Source of the DNA: Pedobacter frigiditerrae
Lineage (GTDB): Bacteria; Bacteroidota; Bacteroidia; Sphingobacteriales; Sphingobacteriaceae
Direction: 5' to 3'
Assembly (NCBI RefSeq): GCF_004331645.1
Contig: NZ_SJSK01000007.1
Location: forward strand, 151,956 to 215,955
Length of the DNA stretch: 64,000 bases
In this document: piece after piece, positions 1-7,570 of the stretch
How the letters are laid out: each line of letters begins with the position of its first letter
Position numbering within the stretch: the stretch's first letter is position 1
Translations under genes and position numbers: made by a program
Notes under the pieces: generated by a model
Seen by the model: the letters and a program-made list of their open reading frames with translations, nothing else
Database searches by the model: none
What the model was told of the DNA's origin: nothing

Positions 1-267
1 TCCTGTACCGACCAAATAGATGGTGAAGCGGCAGCAAAGGATTACTGCGAATGCATGAGTACAAACAGATCTGATAAACAATATCTTTATGCATCTACAA
101 TATGTAATGCTCAAATAGCTAAAAATTACCGTTATTATAGAATATTTTACATAGACACACAGGACAAAAAATTTAATGATAATTTGCCCAACTCAACACG
201 GGATAGCACAAATAAGTTCATTGATGCTTTTCTAGATTATCGTAATAAAAATAATTGTACTCCATAA
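1..267 (+). CDS. C-terminal part of an unrecognised protein, cut by the window edge
   Basis: The reading frame is open from base 1 and ends at TAA 265-267, so the start lies outside the window. The visible part begins SCTDQIDGEAAAKDYCECM. A Met at base 55 could be mistaken for the start, but the frame runs on upstream with sensible codons. Two cysteines in YCEC are followed by a hydrophilic tail rich in Asn, Asp and Tyr. Small Bacteroidota secreted or lipoprotein-type proteins often have such Cys patterns, but I do not recognise the family. It could also be a small complete protein starting at 55. Confidence 0.45.
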   Translation, partial: SCTDQIDGEAAAKDYCECMSTNRSDKQYLYASTICNAQIAKNYRYYRIFYIDTQDKKFNDNLPNSTRDSTNKFIDAFLDYRNKNNCTP

Positions 268-276
268 AGAAAGAAC

Positions 277-293
277 CCATCTAGCGCAAGGGC
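277..293. repeat. Intergenic motif CCATCTAGCG, copy 1
   Basis: CCATCTAGCGCAAGGGC lies just after the stop of the first gene. A close copy, CCATCTAGCGAAAGCGC, lies at 786-802 and overlaps the stop codon of the next small gene. The two copies follow unrelated short genes, so they may be remnants of a repeat that spreads between small genes. Confidence 0.4.
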
Positions 294-469
294 TAAGTCT
301 CCGAAAAAATGCTCATATACAGAACCAGTAAGCATATTGAAATTATACTGAACTTTTTGTTTTAAGAAGCTAGGTTAATTGTTGTATTTTGGGTTTGATT
401 AGGCACATTGAAATACTTGCCAGAGTAAGGGATTTAATATAACGAAGACATATAAACCATAGATTATAT

Positions 470-793
470 ATGAGCAATGTAACAAATTTAATATTGTCAT
501 TTTCGTTGAGTGAAAATGAGCAAGAAATTTTGGAGGAATTGGAGAAGTTTAGTTATAACCAGAATGAATTTGAAATTGTTTCAGTCAATGACGATAAATT
601 GCCAAATGCCTGGTATGGTGGAACTAAAAATTTGGAAACAAATCTGTTTATCGGTGCCTATAATCATTTTGAAAGTGAAAAGTTTATTGATTTTTTACGT
701 AAAATTTCTTGGAAGGAGATGGGGGAAGTTCAAGTGATTATAAAGGGGCAATTTGATGATAGGTTTAGAGTTGAGAATATTTTCTCCATCTAG
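470..793 (+). CDS. Small hypothetical protein (107 aa)
   Basis: ATG at 470, TAG at 791-793. The protein is acidic and has no signal peptide or membrane segment, so it is probably cytosolic. The central segment NAWYGGTKNLETNLFIGAYN and the C-terminal alternating hydrophobic strand (VQVIIKGQFDDRFRVENIF) suggest a compact alpha/beta fold. Its size, acidity, isolation and position after another small gene resemble orphan immunity-type genes near polymorphic toxins, but no toxin is visible and I do not recognise the family. It has 202 bp of non-coding DNA in front and a convergent gene behind. Confidence 0.65.
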   Translation: MSNVTNLILSFSLSENEQEILEELEKFSYNQNEFEIVSVNDDKLPNAWYGGTKNLETNLFIGAYNHFESEKFIDFLRKISWKEMGEVQVIIKGQFDDRFRVENIFSI

Positions 794-804
794 CGAAAGC
801 GCCC
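786..804. repeat. Intergenic motif CCATCTAGCG, copy 2
   Basis: CCATCTAGCGAAAGCGCCC spans the stop codon (TAG 791-793) of the 107-aa gene. It matches the motif at 277-293 in nearly every position. Confidence 0.4.
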
Positions 805-832
805 AGTTTTTGATTGAGAAAATAACTGTTCC

Positions 833-1948
833 TCAATCCTGATATACATCATGATCCCTTGCATTAATTAACCAAGGTTGTTGTAGTTTGCCATTCACGA
901 CTATGTAAGCACGATTATACAAGGCTACGCTAGGACAAATGTGCGCTGGCAAAGCGTAAAATAAATCGCCGATTTGGTAAGGATGACCTTCCTTAACTTG
1001 CATCACCAAATGTTCTTCGCTATGGCTATGAGGGATGAGTTCGGGTGCATTTAAAAGCTGTACACGTTGTGATAAATCCTTTTCTGCTGCAATGCTTTTA
1101 TAGCCAAGGTCTAAACAGATTTTATCCTTAGCCGGTAAGGAAATTACTCTGGTTAGGATCAATGCTGCGAATTCGAATTGATGTTCTGTTATCTGTTCGC
1201 GATAGGCTTTGTCCCAAAACACAAAAGTACCCGGACTAACCGCTACATTTTTACGCTGAGCGTGAATGGCAAAAGTAGGAGAGCCGCCTGCAATTAATTT
1301 GGGGAAGGCAAAACCTGCAGCTTCTATACGGTTCCTTAATTTTTCTACAGGTTCAAAACTAAGCTCAACCTGCTTAGTTCTTTCGGCTACAGCTACTTCA
1401 TTCCTATGACCATCATAAGCATGCAAACCTGCAAATTCAATTCCTTTTAAATCTTGTAATTGGATAAATAATTCGAAGGCATCTGCTGAATTAATTCCTG
1501 TGCGGTTCATTCCGACGTTTAAGTCGATATAAACCGAGATAATCAAGCTGTTTTCTTGAGCAATGTTTTCAATTAGCTGAGCTGAATTAATATTGTCTAC
1601 TAAACAGGCATATTTGGTTTGTGGATATTGCCTAATTAACTGGATTAATCGCCGCAGTTTTAATGCCGTTGGTTGGTAAGCCAACAAAGCTTCCACTGCA
1701 CCAGCCTTACCTAGCATTGCTGCTTCTGTGATGGTGGCACATTTAAAATGTTTAATACCCTCACTCAATAGCATTTTGGTAAGCTCTAAAGATTTATGGG
1801 TTTTAACATGCGGATAAAGCTCAACTCCAGGAACTGTGTCTTTGAGTAACTGAATGTTATGTGATACACGTTGTGGATAAATGACCAATGAAGGCGTATC
1901 TAACTTTTCACTCTCCTCAAATAAATACCATCCTTTATTCATTGTCAT
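833..1948 (-). CDS. D-threonine aldolase / D-serine dehydratase-like PLP enzyme (alanine racemase N-terminal fold)
   Basis: Fold-type III PLP enzyme acting on D-beta-hydroxy amino acids. Seen: YPHVKTHKSLEL near residues 45-56, where the first Lys of KTHK (about K49) is the expected PLP lysine; GGSPTF for phosphate contact; and PAHICPS near 334-340, the His-x-Cys metal pair (about H336, C338) of the D-serine dehydratase/D-threonine aldolase family. The frame is open up to 2020, but that would overlap the upstream gene by 67 bp. The ATG at 1948 lies 5 bp after that gene's stop and is preferred (ATG 1942 is also possible). It is co-transcribed with the Gfo/Idh/MocA gene. Aldolase and dehydratase activities cannot be told apart from sequence alone. 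Confidence 0.85.
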   Translation of the reverse strand: MTMNKGWYLFEESEKLDTPSLVIYPQRVSHNIQLLKDTVPGVELYPHVKTHKSLELTKMLLSEGIKHFKCATITEAAMLGKAGAVEALLAYQPTALKLRRLIQLIRQYPQTKYACLVDNINSAQLIENIAQENSLIISVYIDLNVGMNRTGINSADAFELFIQLQDLKGIEFAGLHAYDGHRNEVAVAERTKQVELSFEPVEKLRNRIEAAGFAFPKLIAGGSPTFAIHAQRKNVAVSPGTFVFWDKAYREQITEHQFEFAALILTRVISLPAKDKICLDLGYKSIAAEKDLSQRVQLLNAPELIPHSHSEEHLVMQVKEGHPYQIGDLFYALPAHICPSVALYNRAYIVVNGKLQQPWLINARDHDVYQD

Positions 1949-1953
1949 GTGAT

Positions 1954-2931
1954 TTAGCTTTGTTTTTGGGTAAAAGCATCTAACAACTTCATGGTCTCTA
2001 AGGCTGTTTCGCCCTTGCAAGGATTTTCGGCGTTGCCTAAAAAGTAAGCTACTACCTTAGCTATCATCGGTTGTTGTACATGCGCTAGTGCTTCGGCTTC
2101 GTAAATTGTTGTTTGATCATTCTGAGTGAGGCTAAGCTGGTTACCAAAAATAGGGAAGCTAATCTTTCCACTTTCGCCATATATCTCGCATTGGTCAGTA
2201 GTGTCTGCCTTGGCCACGTTAAAACACCAAGTCCCATTAAATATAGTATTGTTTTTAAATTGAATTTGCCCAGTTACCAAGTCGTCGGCTATGCTGTTAG
2301 TGGTTGATGTAGATAACCCCCCACAACGTTCAACCTCACCAAAAAAGTAAAGCATCAAATCGAGTTGATGTGGGGCCATGTCATGGAATAATCCGCCTCC
2401 AGAAATGGACGGATCAATACGCCAGTTGGCCTCACTTTTTGCAATTACATCATTATTGGATGGCTGTAAAAAACTAAGGTTAACCAAACGAATCTTTCCT
2501 ATGCTATTTTCATCAATTAAAGATTTGATTTTTAGGAAAAATGGTTGCTCTCTACGGTAATGTGCGATCACTAATTTTACATCATTGGCATTAGCGGCAT
2601 CAACCATTTGTTTGCCATCATGATAGCTAAGTGCCATTGGTTTTTCTACATATACAGGTTTGCCAGCAGCCATGGCTTTTAAGGCATATTCGGTATGGCT
2701 AGAGGGAGGGGTGGCGATATAAATGGCATTAACAGCCGGGTCATTGATCAATTCATCGGCATTTGCATACCATTTTGGTACTTGATGCCTTGTCGCATAA
2801 TCTTTAGCTTTTTGAGCATCCCTTCGCATCACTGCAACTAGCTTTGAATTGGGTATTTTGTTAAATGCAGGTCCGCTTTTTACTTCTGTTACATCTCCAC
2901 AACCAATTATGCCCCAGTTTATCTCTTCCAT
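1954..2931 (-). CDS. Gfo/Idh/MocA family NAD(P)-dependent oxidoreductase
   Basis: Predicted cytosolic sugar or inositol-type dehydrogenase. The start at 2931 gives MEEINWGIIGCGDVTE, which places the Rossmann glycine motif (GIIGCGD) at residues 7-13. The frame continues upstream to 3018, but those 29 residues are not family-like. The catalytic-region motif VEKPMAL lies at about 95-101, and the substrate domain follows (GGGLFHDMAPHQLDL; the HD and HQ residues are typical). Length (325 aa) is normal. It heads a two-gene operon with the PLP enzyme. The substrate is unknown; sugar alcohols, inositol or a hydroxy-acid are all possible. Confidence 0.88.
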   Translation of the reverse strand: MEEINWGIIGCGDVTEVKSGPAFNKIPNSKLVAVMRRDAQKAKDYATRHQVPKWYANADELINDPAVNAIYIATPPSSHTEYALKAMAAGKPVYVEKPMALSYHDGKQMVDAANANDVKLVIAHYRREQPFFLKIKSLIDENSIGKIRLVNLSFLQPSNNDVIAKSEANWRIDPSISGGGLFHDMAPHQLDLMLYFFGEVERCGGLSTSTTNSIADDLVTGQIQFKNNTIFNGTWCFNVAKADTTDQCEIYGESGKISFPIFGNQLSLTQNDQTTIYEAEALAHVQQPMIAKVVAYFLGNAENPCKGETALETMKLLDAFTQKQS

Positions 2932-3115
2932 ATTTACCAATAACAAATCAGCCAACAAGGTATTTATTTTTGTTGAGTTAAGAAAGTTCAGCAAATAGAA
3001 AGATTTACTAAATGCCAATGGCTGCGGTATAATTGACCTTGGCTTTCTAATAAACGCCTGCTTAACCTGTGCTTTTGCTTCAGTTCTGAGAGGTAAAGGA
3101 ATTACATCTGTTCCA

Positions 3116-3192
3116 TAGTTTAGTCGTACTTTAGACGTAGTTTGGTCGAACTTCAGACGTAGTTATGACAAATGTATTCGACCAAACTACGT
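3116..3192. repeat. Tandem 22-bp repeats followed by an inverted copy
   Basis: Two adjacent 22-bp units (3116-3137 and 3138-3159) match at 19 of 22 positions, consensus TAGTTTrGTCGwACTTyAGACG. The unit-2 part ACGTAGTTTGGTCGAA (3135-3150) recurs as an exact reverse complement at 3177-3192, giving a perfect 16-bp inverted repeat with a 26-bp loop. The cluster fills the gap between the oxidoreductase operon and the DUF6266 gene. It could be a miniature element remnant or a regulator binding array. No coding potential is seen here. Confidence 0.7.
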
Positions 3193-3280
3193 TTAACATA
3201 CAACTATAATTCATTTTATATTTGGACTCTTCATTAATCGTTCCTAACTTAGAATATATGTTTAACTAAATGAAAACGAT

Positions 3281-3937
3281 ATGGCAAGTTTAGACGGCGG
3301 GGTAAATGGAGGCTTTAGCGGTAAAGCAGGTAGTGTAGTAGGTTATTATATGTACGGTAAGTGGAGAATTAGGGGCTTGCCTAAACTAAGCGCTGCAAAT
3401 AAAAAAGGATCTACAAAGCAAAAGGTGTCGAGATCTAAGTTTACGGTCATGCAGCATTTTCTGGGGCCGGTACTGTACTTTTTACGTTCAGGGTTTAATC
3501 TGGCAAGCAAGGAGAATAACAATAGTGCTTACAACTCGGCCAAGTCCTACAATATGCTTCACGCAATGGATGCTGATGGAAACATACAATATGATAAAGT
3601 AGTTTTAAGCGTTGGTAATTTAACGGGGGCTGAAGGCGTAAAAGTACAAAAGGATGATGCAGGTTTTCATTTTACTTGGGACAACAATTCAAACCATTCT
3701 GGTTCGCGAAAGGTAACCGATGCACGTACTAATGATCAAGTGATGTTGCTGGCCTATGATATCAATGGCAAACGTGCGGAATATATGACCAGTGGAGCAA
3801 AAAGAGCTACTGGAAGGGAGAGCCTCTTACTTGACCCAATGTTCCAAGGCAAAGAGATGCACCTGTGGATTTCTTTCATTGCTGATGACAGGTCGCAAAT
3901 TGCAACCAGCACTTATTTGGGCAGTATGGTTTATTAA
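3281..3937 (+). CDS. DUF6266 family protein
   Basis: 218 aa beginning MASLDGGVNGGFSGKAGSVV, the signature opening of the DUF6266 proteins common in Pedobacter and relatives. There is no signal peptide or membrane segment. The N-terminal 45 residues are Gly-rich and basic; the rest is predicted beta-rich (FHFTWDNNSNHSG, VMLLAYD, EMHLWISFIADD). The function of the family is not known to me. It is monocistronic, with the repeat cluster 3116-3192 upstream and a hairpin at 3962-3983 just after the stop. Confidence 0.85.
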   Translation: MASLDGGVNGGFSGKAGSVVGYYMYGKWRIRGLPKLSAANKKGSTKQKVSRSKFTVMQHFLGPVLYFLRSGFNLASKENNNSAYNSAKSYNMLHAMDADGNIQYDKVVLSVGNLTGAEGVKVQKDDAGFHFTWDNNSNHSGSRKVTDARTNDQVMLLAYDINGKRAEYMTSGAKRATGRESLLLDPMFQGKEMHLWISFIADDRSQIATSTYLGSMVY

Positions 3938-3961
3938 TGGGATTTGCTTGACAGTTTAAAT

Positions 3962-3983
3962 AGCCCTTAGCACATTAAGGGCT
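3962..3983 (+). terminator. Hairpin after the DUF6266 gene
   Basis: AGCCCTTA (3962-3969) and TAAGGGCT (3976-3983) form an 8-bp stem with a 6-nt loop, 25 bp after the stop codon. The following T tract is weak (TCATTT), so termination may be partial. Confidence 0.6.
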
Positions 3984-4083
3984 TCATTTAAATGAGGGAT
4001 GTGCCAGAAATGTGATAACTGAGCTTTAAAAAAGCAAAACAATAGGAATTAATTGCTGTTATATGAACACAATCTAAACAAAA

Positions 4084-4113
4084 GGGGTAGTCATGCTTTG
4101 ACTGCCTTTTTTA
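4084..4113 (+). terminator. Rho-independent terminator
   Basis: GGTAGTCA (4086-4093) pairs with TGACTGCC (4099-4106, one G-U pair) around a 5-nt loop, and a run of seven T follows. It lies about 100 bp beyond the first hairpin, so it may be a backup terminator for the DUF6266 gene or may end a short separate transcript from 3990-4085. Confidence 0.6.
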
Positions 4114-4126
4114 TTTCTGGTACCTC

Positions 4127-4228
4127 ATGAATGATACTACTTCTTTTATACTTGGCTTAATATCTATTTTTGGTGGACTGCTTGTTCTTTATTCCATATT
4201 TAAAAAAGATAGCCAGGGTAAGCCTTAA
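4127..4228 (+). CDS. Possible 33-aa single-pass membrane peptide
   Basis: ATG 4127 to TAA 4226-4228 encodes MNDTTSFILGLISIFGGLLV followed by LYSIFKKDSQGKP. One hydrophobic segment (about residues 7-25) is followed by a basic, hydrophilic tail, which is the layout of a small inner-membrane protein with the C-terminus in the cytoplasm. It lies between a terminator and the convergent histidine kinase gene. No promoter is obvious. It may be a chance ORF; the clean TM-then-lysines pattern is the only support. Confidence 0.3.
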   Translation: MNDTTSFILGLISIFGGLLVLYSIFKKDSQGKP

Positions 4229-4247
4229 TGCTAATGGGTTCTATTGA

Positions 4248-5579
4248 TCATTGCTTGGTAGATTTCCAATTTAAAAAAAACACTTTAAATTTAGTTCCCT
4301 CATTTAGTTCTGACTCTACCTGTATGTTTAAATGATGATAATCTGCTATGCTTTTTACGATGGTTAGTCCTAGGCCGTAACCATAATTCTCAGTCGCATT
4401 AGATTTAATGAAACGATCAAAAATATGAGGTAACTGTTCTGTTGAAATGCCAGTTCCAGTATCTGAAACACTAATTTCATACTCGCCTTTTGCAGTAAAA
4501 TTATCGGAGATTGAAATATTTCCGCCCTCGCGGTTAAACTTAATAGCATTATGAACCAGGTTGAAAAATAGCTGATATAATAAATCCTTATTGATCTCTC
4601 TTAGCACCATATCCTTGTTAATTTTAAGCTGAATATTTAAGTTTTTTTCTTCTAAGCGATGGCTTATTTCCTCAATAATTAGGTTAAATAAATCTAAAGG
4701 TTTAACGTCTTCTTTATCTTGGTACTGTTGGTTCTCAATTCGGGCTATTAACAATAATGAATTTGATATTTTTTTCAAACGATTTAATGTTTTCATCATC
4801 TCAATAATGGCCAACGCTGCACTTTCTGTAAGATCTTCTTCTGCCAGCAAGTTTTCCATTTTATGTTGTAGAATGCTAATAGGTGTCATTATCTCATGGG
4901 AAGCATTAGAGGTAAATTCTCTCTCCTTATAAAATGCTTCATTTATCTGTGTCATTAATAGCGCAAGGGATTCATCAAGGTATTTAAAATCTGTGGTAGA
5001 AGTTTTTACGGGATGCTCATCTAACTTAAAAGGGAATTTCCTGTTGATTAATCTAGTCTTAATGATTTTTGATAAAGGCTTAATGACCATCCTGATAAAA
5101 GTTAGGTCTATAATGATGGAGAGCAAGATCAATATTACAAGTACGTAAGAAGCAAACTGTTGTAATTGCTTATTATACTGGTTAATACTTGCACTTGTTT
5201 TACCTATTTCTAAAAGGTAATTCTTGTTTTGGAATTTAAAGGTCTCACTTAAAATGCGATAGGAGAGTGTGTCGTTTTCAATAATTCGCTGTGCATCCTT
5301 AATGGTGTCTGCCTTTAAGTCTTTATTAACAGGTAATAAGGCAACAAACTCTTCTTTTAACATGGTATAACTACCGTAACTCTCATCGCCTTGCAAATAA
5401 TAAGCTATTCCATTTTTGTTGATATTTTTTAATACTTCTTTGCGTTGCTGTTTTAAGGTGTAGTTGGTAAATTGAGAGGCAATTTGTTCTACCAAAAAAG
5501 GCAGTGTAATGATAAATAGCAGTACGATGGCTAACTTAGAGCCAGTAATAAATAAGGTTAATTTTGTAGAGAGTTTCAT
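4248..5579 (-). CDS. Membrane sensor histidine kinase
   Basis: Class I histidine kinase, partner of the response regulator whose stop codon lies 1 bp upstream. Order: TM1 about 12-32, a periplasmic sensor of about 110 residues, TM2 about 144-165, a HAMP-like linker, the dimerisation box EFTSNASHEIMTPIS with the phospho-accepting H228, N box with N344 (LVHNAIKFN), G1 box DTGTG (373-377), F box (LPHIFDRF) and G2 box GYGLGLT (400-406). All catalytic motifs are present. The periplasmic domain is not a recognised type. The operon also encodes an outer-membrane barrel and a Lys/Pro-rich envelope protein, so the signal is probably an envelope condition. Confidence 0.93.
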   Translation of the reverse strand: MKLSTKLTLFITGSKLAIVLLFIITLPFLVEQIASQFTNYTLKQQRKEVLKNINKNGIAYYLQGDESYGSYTMLKEEFVALLPVNKDLKADTIKDAQRIIENDTLSYRILSETFKFQNKNYLLEIGKTSASINQYNKQLQQFASYVLVILILLSIIIDLTFIRMVIKPLSKIIKTRLINRKFPFKLDEHPVKTSTTDFKYLDESLALLMTQINEAFYKEREFTSNASHEIMTPISILQHKMENLLAEEDLTESAALAIIEMMKTLNRLKKISNSLLLIARIENQQYQDKEDVKPLDLFNLIIEEISHRLEEKNLNIQLKINKDMVLREINKDLLYQLFFNLVHNAIKFNREGGNISISDNFTAKGEYEISVSDTGTGISTEQLPHIFDRFIKSNATENYGYGLGLTIVKSIADYHHLNIQVESELNEGTKFKVFFLNWKSTKQ

Positions 5580-5580
5580 G

Positions 5581-6255
5581 TTATTGCTTTACCCTGTAAC
5601 CTACGCCACGCACGGTTTCTAACCAATCTGTATTGGCATGGCAATTTAATTTCTTTCTGATGTTTTTAATGTGAGCATCAATATAGTTAGAATCATAGTC
5701 GTCATTTACAAAAGTACCCCATATATGTTCGCTCAGCTGTACCCGGGTAAGTACCCTGTTTTTATGGAGCAATAAATAACTTAGTAAATCAAACTCCTTA
5801 CGAGAAAGGTTTATTTCTTCTAATTCATATTTAATTTGCCTTCGTTTAATATCCACTTGGAAATTCCCTATAGAGAGTAAATCTTCAGCAATGTTAAATT
5901 TTCGCCTGGCTATGGCCTGCATTCTAGATTGTAACTCTAACAAATAAAATGGTTTTGGCAGGTAATCGTCTGCACCAAGGTCCAGACCTGTTATCCTATC
6001 TTTTAAATTGGTTCTGGCAGTGATGATAATGTATGCCGCCTCGGCGTTATGTTTTTTCGCTTCCTTAAGTAGGTCTAGGCCATCGCCATCTGGTAAACTT
6101 AAGTCAATTAAAATAAAATCATATTGATTAAGTTTTAATTTTTCTAACCCTATTTTAAAGGAATGCGCTAAGTCGCATAGGTAAAAGGCCTTTTTTAAAG
6201 ATGCCTCCATTTCGAAAGCCATTGTTTTTTCATCTTCAATTATCAGGACTTTCAT
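5581..6255 (-). CDS. OmpR/PhoB-family response regulator
   Basis: Receiver domain (about 1-115) with acidic pocket E7/D8, phosphorylation site D51 in DFILIDLSLPDG, T79 and K101 (LPKPF), followed by a winged-helix DNA-binding domain (about 125-224) with the typical RKEFDLLSYLL and GVGYR ends. It is translationally close to the kinase gene (1-bp gap). The likely target is the divergent promoter region at 7471-7530, where ATGAAAT boxes repeat every 11 bp, the layout bound by OmpR-family dimers. The operon would then be autoregulated. Confidence 0.94.
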   Translation of the reverse strand: MKVLIIEDEKTMAFEMEASLKKAFYLCDLAHSFKIGLEKLKLNQYDFILIDLSLPDGDGLDLLKEAKKHNAEAAYIIITARTNLKDRITGLDLGADDYLPKPFYLLELQSRMQAIARRKFNIAEDLLSIGNFQVDIKRRQIKYELEEINLSRKEFDLLSYLLLHKNRVLTRVQLSEHIWGTFVNDDYDSNYIDAHIKNIRKKLNCHANTDWLETVRGVGYRVKQ

Positions 6256-6264
6256 TTTAAGCGT

Positions 6265-7095
6265 TTAAAATTGATAATAAAATGCCAAGCCAAAAATAGA
6301 ATTATGCGACTTTAGATCTGCATTTGACTTGCTACCTAATATAGAAAATTGATAGTTCGCTTCAAACATGTAATTTGACCTGCTTAAGGTCAATGGAATT
6401 TTGAAATTATAAGATAATAGTTCAAAACTATTTTTCGCTACGTCGGTATAAGTAATCACAGTTTGAGTGTTGCCCTGTCCTTTACCATTCCCATTATTGC
6501 GCTTTTCTTTTTCTACGATATAGGTTTCGAAGAAATGCCTTGTGCCTGCAACTATTTCTATTGCAGGTTCAATACTAATGAGGTTATGCTCACTTAAAAA
6601 GTGACCAAGGTCTATTTCTTTTGAGTTTGTTAGGGTTAGAAAAAAATCTTGTTGTTTGCCAAGGGCATAATCTGCTGCTAAACTAGTTTTAAGCCATTTG
6701 CCAGTATAAGCTAAACTCAAATTAAAATTATTCTCGTTAGAAGCAGCCAAAAGCGGGGAGTTTTTAGGGAAGAAAGACCGGGTATAACTAACACTTGCAT
6801 TCCATTTATCATTAAAGTCATGTTCATAGCCAATTCCTAAATCAGCTTCTGACAAACTACCACCGTAATTTAACAATTGATAGCCCCCGGCTGATAGGTA
6901 TAAACCAAATGGAAAACGAACTGTTGCGTTAGCTAAAATATATGGATATCTTTCTGTAGTAGCCTGGCCATAATAACTGATATCGCTATTATATAGTAAA
7001 GCAACTGTAGTGGTGGTAGTTTTTGCGCTGTCTTGTTGGGCAATTGCGCTTGTTGAGCATACACAAATGATGAGCATTAAAAAGAATAGCCTCAT
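6265..7095 (-). CDS. Predicted outer-membrane beta-barrel protein
   Basis: 276 aa. A signal peptide (MRLFFLMLIICVCSTSAIAQ) is followed by alternating aromatic/hydrophobic beta strands (YGQATTERYPYILANATVRF, LYLSAGGYQLL, WNASVSYTRSFF) and a C-terminal aromatic residue (FYYQF), all typical of a small outer-membrane barrel of roughly 10-12 strands. One loop carries a Gly/Asn/Lys-rich stretch (NNGNGKGQGNTQT). No family is recognised. It is the second gene of the operon with the two-component pair, so it may be a target or accessory of the sensed condition. Confidence 0.75.
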   Translation of the reverse strand: MRLFFLMLIICVCSTSAIAQQDSAKTTTTTVALLYNSDISYYGQATTERYPYILANATVRFPFGLYLSAGGYQLLNYGGSLSEADLGIGYEHDFNDKWNASVSYTRSFFPKNSPLLAASNENNFNLSLAYTGKWLKTSLAADYALGKQQDFFLTLTNSKEIDLGHFLSEHNLISIEPAIEIVAGTRHFFETYIVEKEKRNNGNGKGQGNTQTVITYTDVAKNSFELLSYNFKIPLTLSRSNYMFEANYQFSILGSKSNADLKSHNSIFGLAFYYQF

Positions 7096-7104
7096 GGTTA
7101 TGCG

Positions 7105-7434
7105 CTATGGTTTCTTTATTTTTGGTTTAATTACCTTGATAGGTTTAACTATCACTTTTGGTTTAACAACTGTGGGCCTCATTTGTTTGCGAGACTTTGG
7201 GACGGTAGCAATTTCAGGCTTTTTTTCTTGAGTTTTGGCGGTGGTTTTCGACTTTGAATTTTTTTCGTCCTGCTTTTCTTGCTGGGGTTTAATGCTATCT
7301 ATTTTTAAGGCAAAACTTTTGTGCATCAAATTAATTCTGCCAATCGGTTGTTCAATTTCCATGGCAAGGCCAATTAATGGCAATACCACTAATGCTAAAC
7401 AGCTGGTTAACTTAAAAATTGATTGACTGTACAT
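7105..7434 (-). CDS. Lys/Pro-rich exported small protein
   Basis: 109 aa. One hydrophobic segment (about 8-25) acts as a signal peptide or anchor. The rest is hydrophilic and very basic, ending in repeated KP dipeptides (VKPKVIVKPIKVIKPKIKKP). Low-complexity Lys/Pro tails of this kind are extended and can bind peptidoglycan, LPS or nucleic acid; here that is inference only. It is the first gene of the operon with the barrel protein, regulator and kinase, 37 bp from the phased repeats. Confidence 0.65.
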   Translation of the reverse strand: MYSQSIFKLTSCLALVVLPLIGLAMEIEQPIGRINLMHKSFALKIDSIKPQQEKQDEKNSKSKTTAKTQEKKPEIATVPKSRKQMRPTVVKPKVIVKPIKVIKPKIKKP

Positions 7435-7470
7435 GACCTGATTAATTACCCATACAAATGTCTACTAGCA

Positions 7471-7530
7471 AGATGAAATTTAGATGAAATTTCATGGCTA
7501 AATAACTTTAAGATTTCATATTCATTTCAT
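7471..7530. promoter_or_regulatory. Candidate OmpR-family operator: two convergent pairs of ATGAAAT boxes with 11-bp phasing
   Basis: AGATGAAATTT occurs twice in perfect tandem (7471-7481, 7482-7492). On the opposite strand ATGAAAT occurs twice, again 11 bp apart (seen as ATTTCAT at 7513-7519 and 7524-7530). The site sits in the 136-bp region between two divergent transcripts, the operon that encodes an OmpR-type regulator and the DUF4382 lipoprotein gene. Direct half-sites spaced 10-11 bp are the known binding mode of OmpR/PhoB dimers, so control by the neighbouring regulator is likely. Confidence 0.72.
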
Positions 7531-7570
7531 CATCACCCAGCAAATTTGTATTACTAAAATATGAAAACTT

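Noticed and set aside
1949..2020. Upstream extension of the D-threonine aldolase-like gene
   Set aside because: The 24 extra residues overlap the preceding gene by 67 bp and do not resemble the family.
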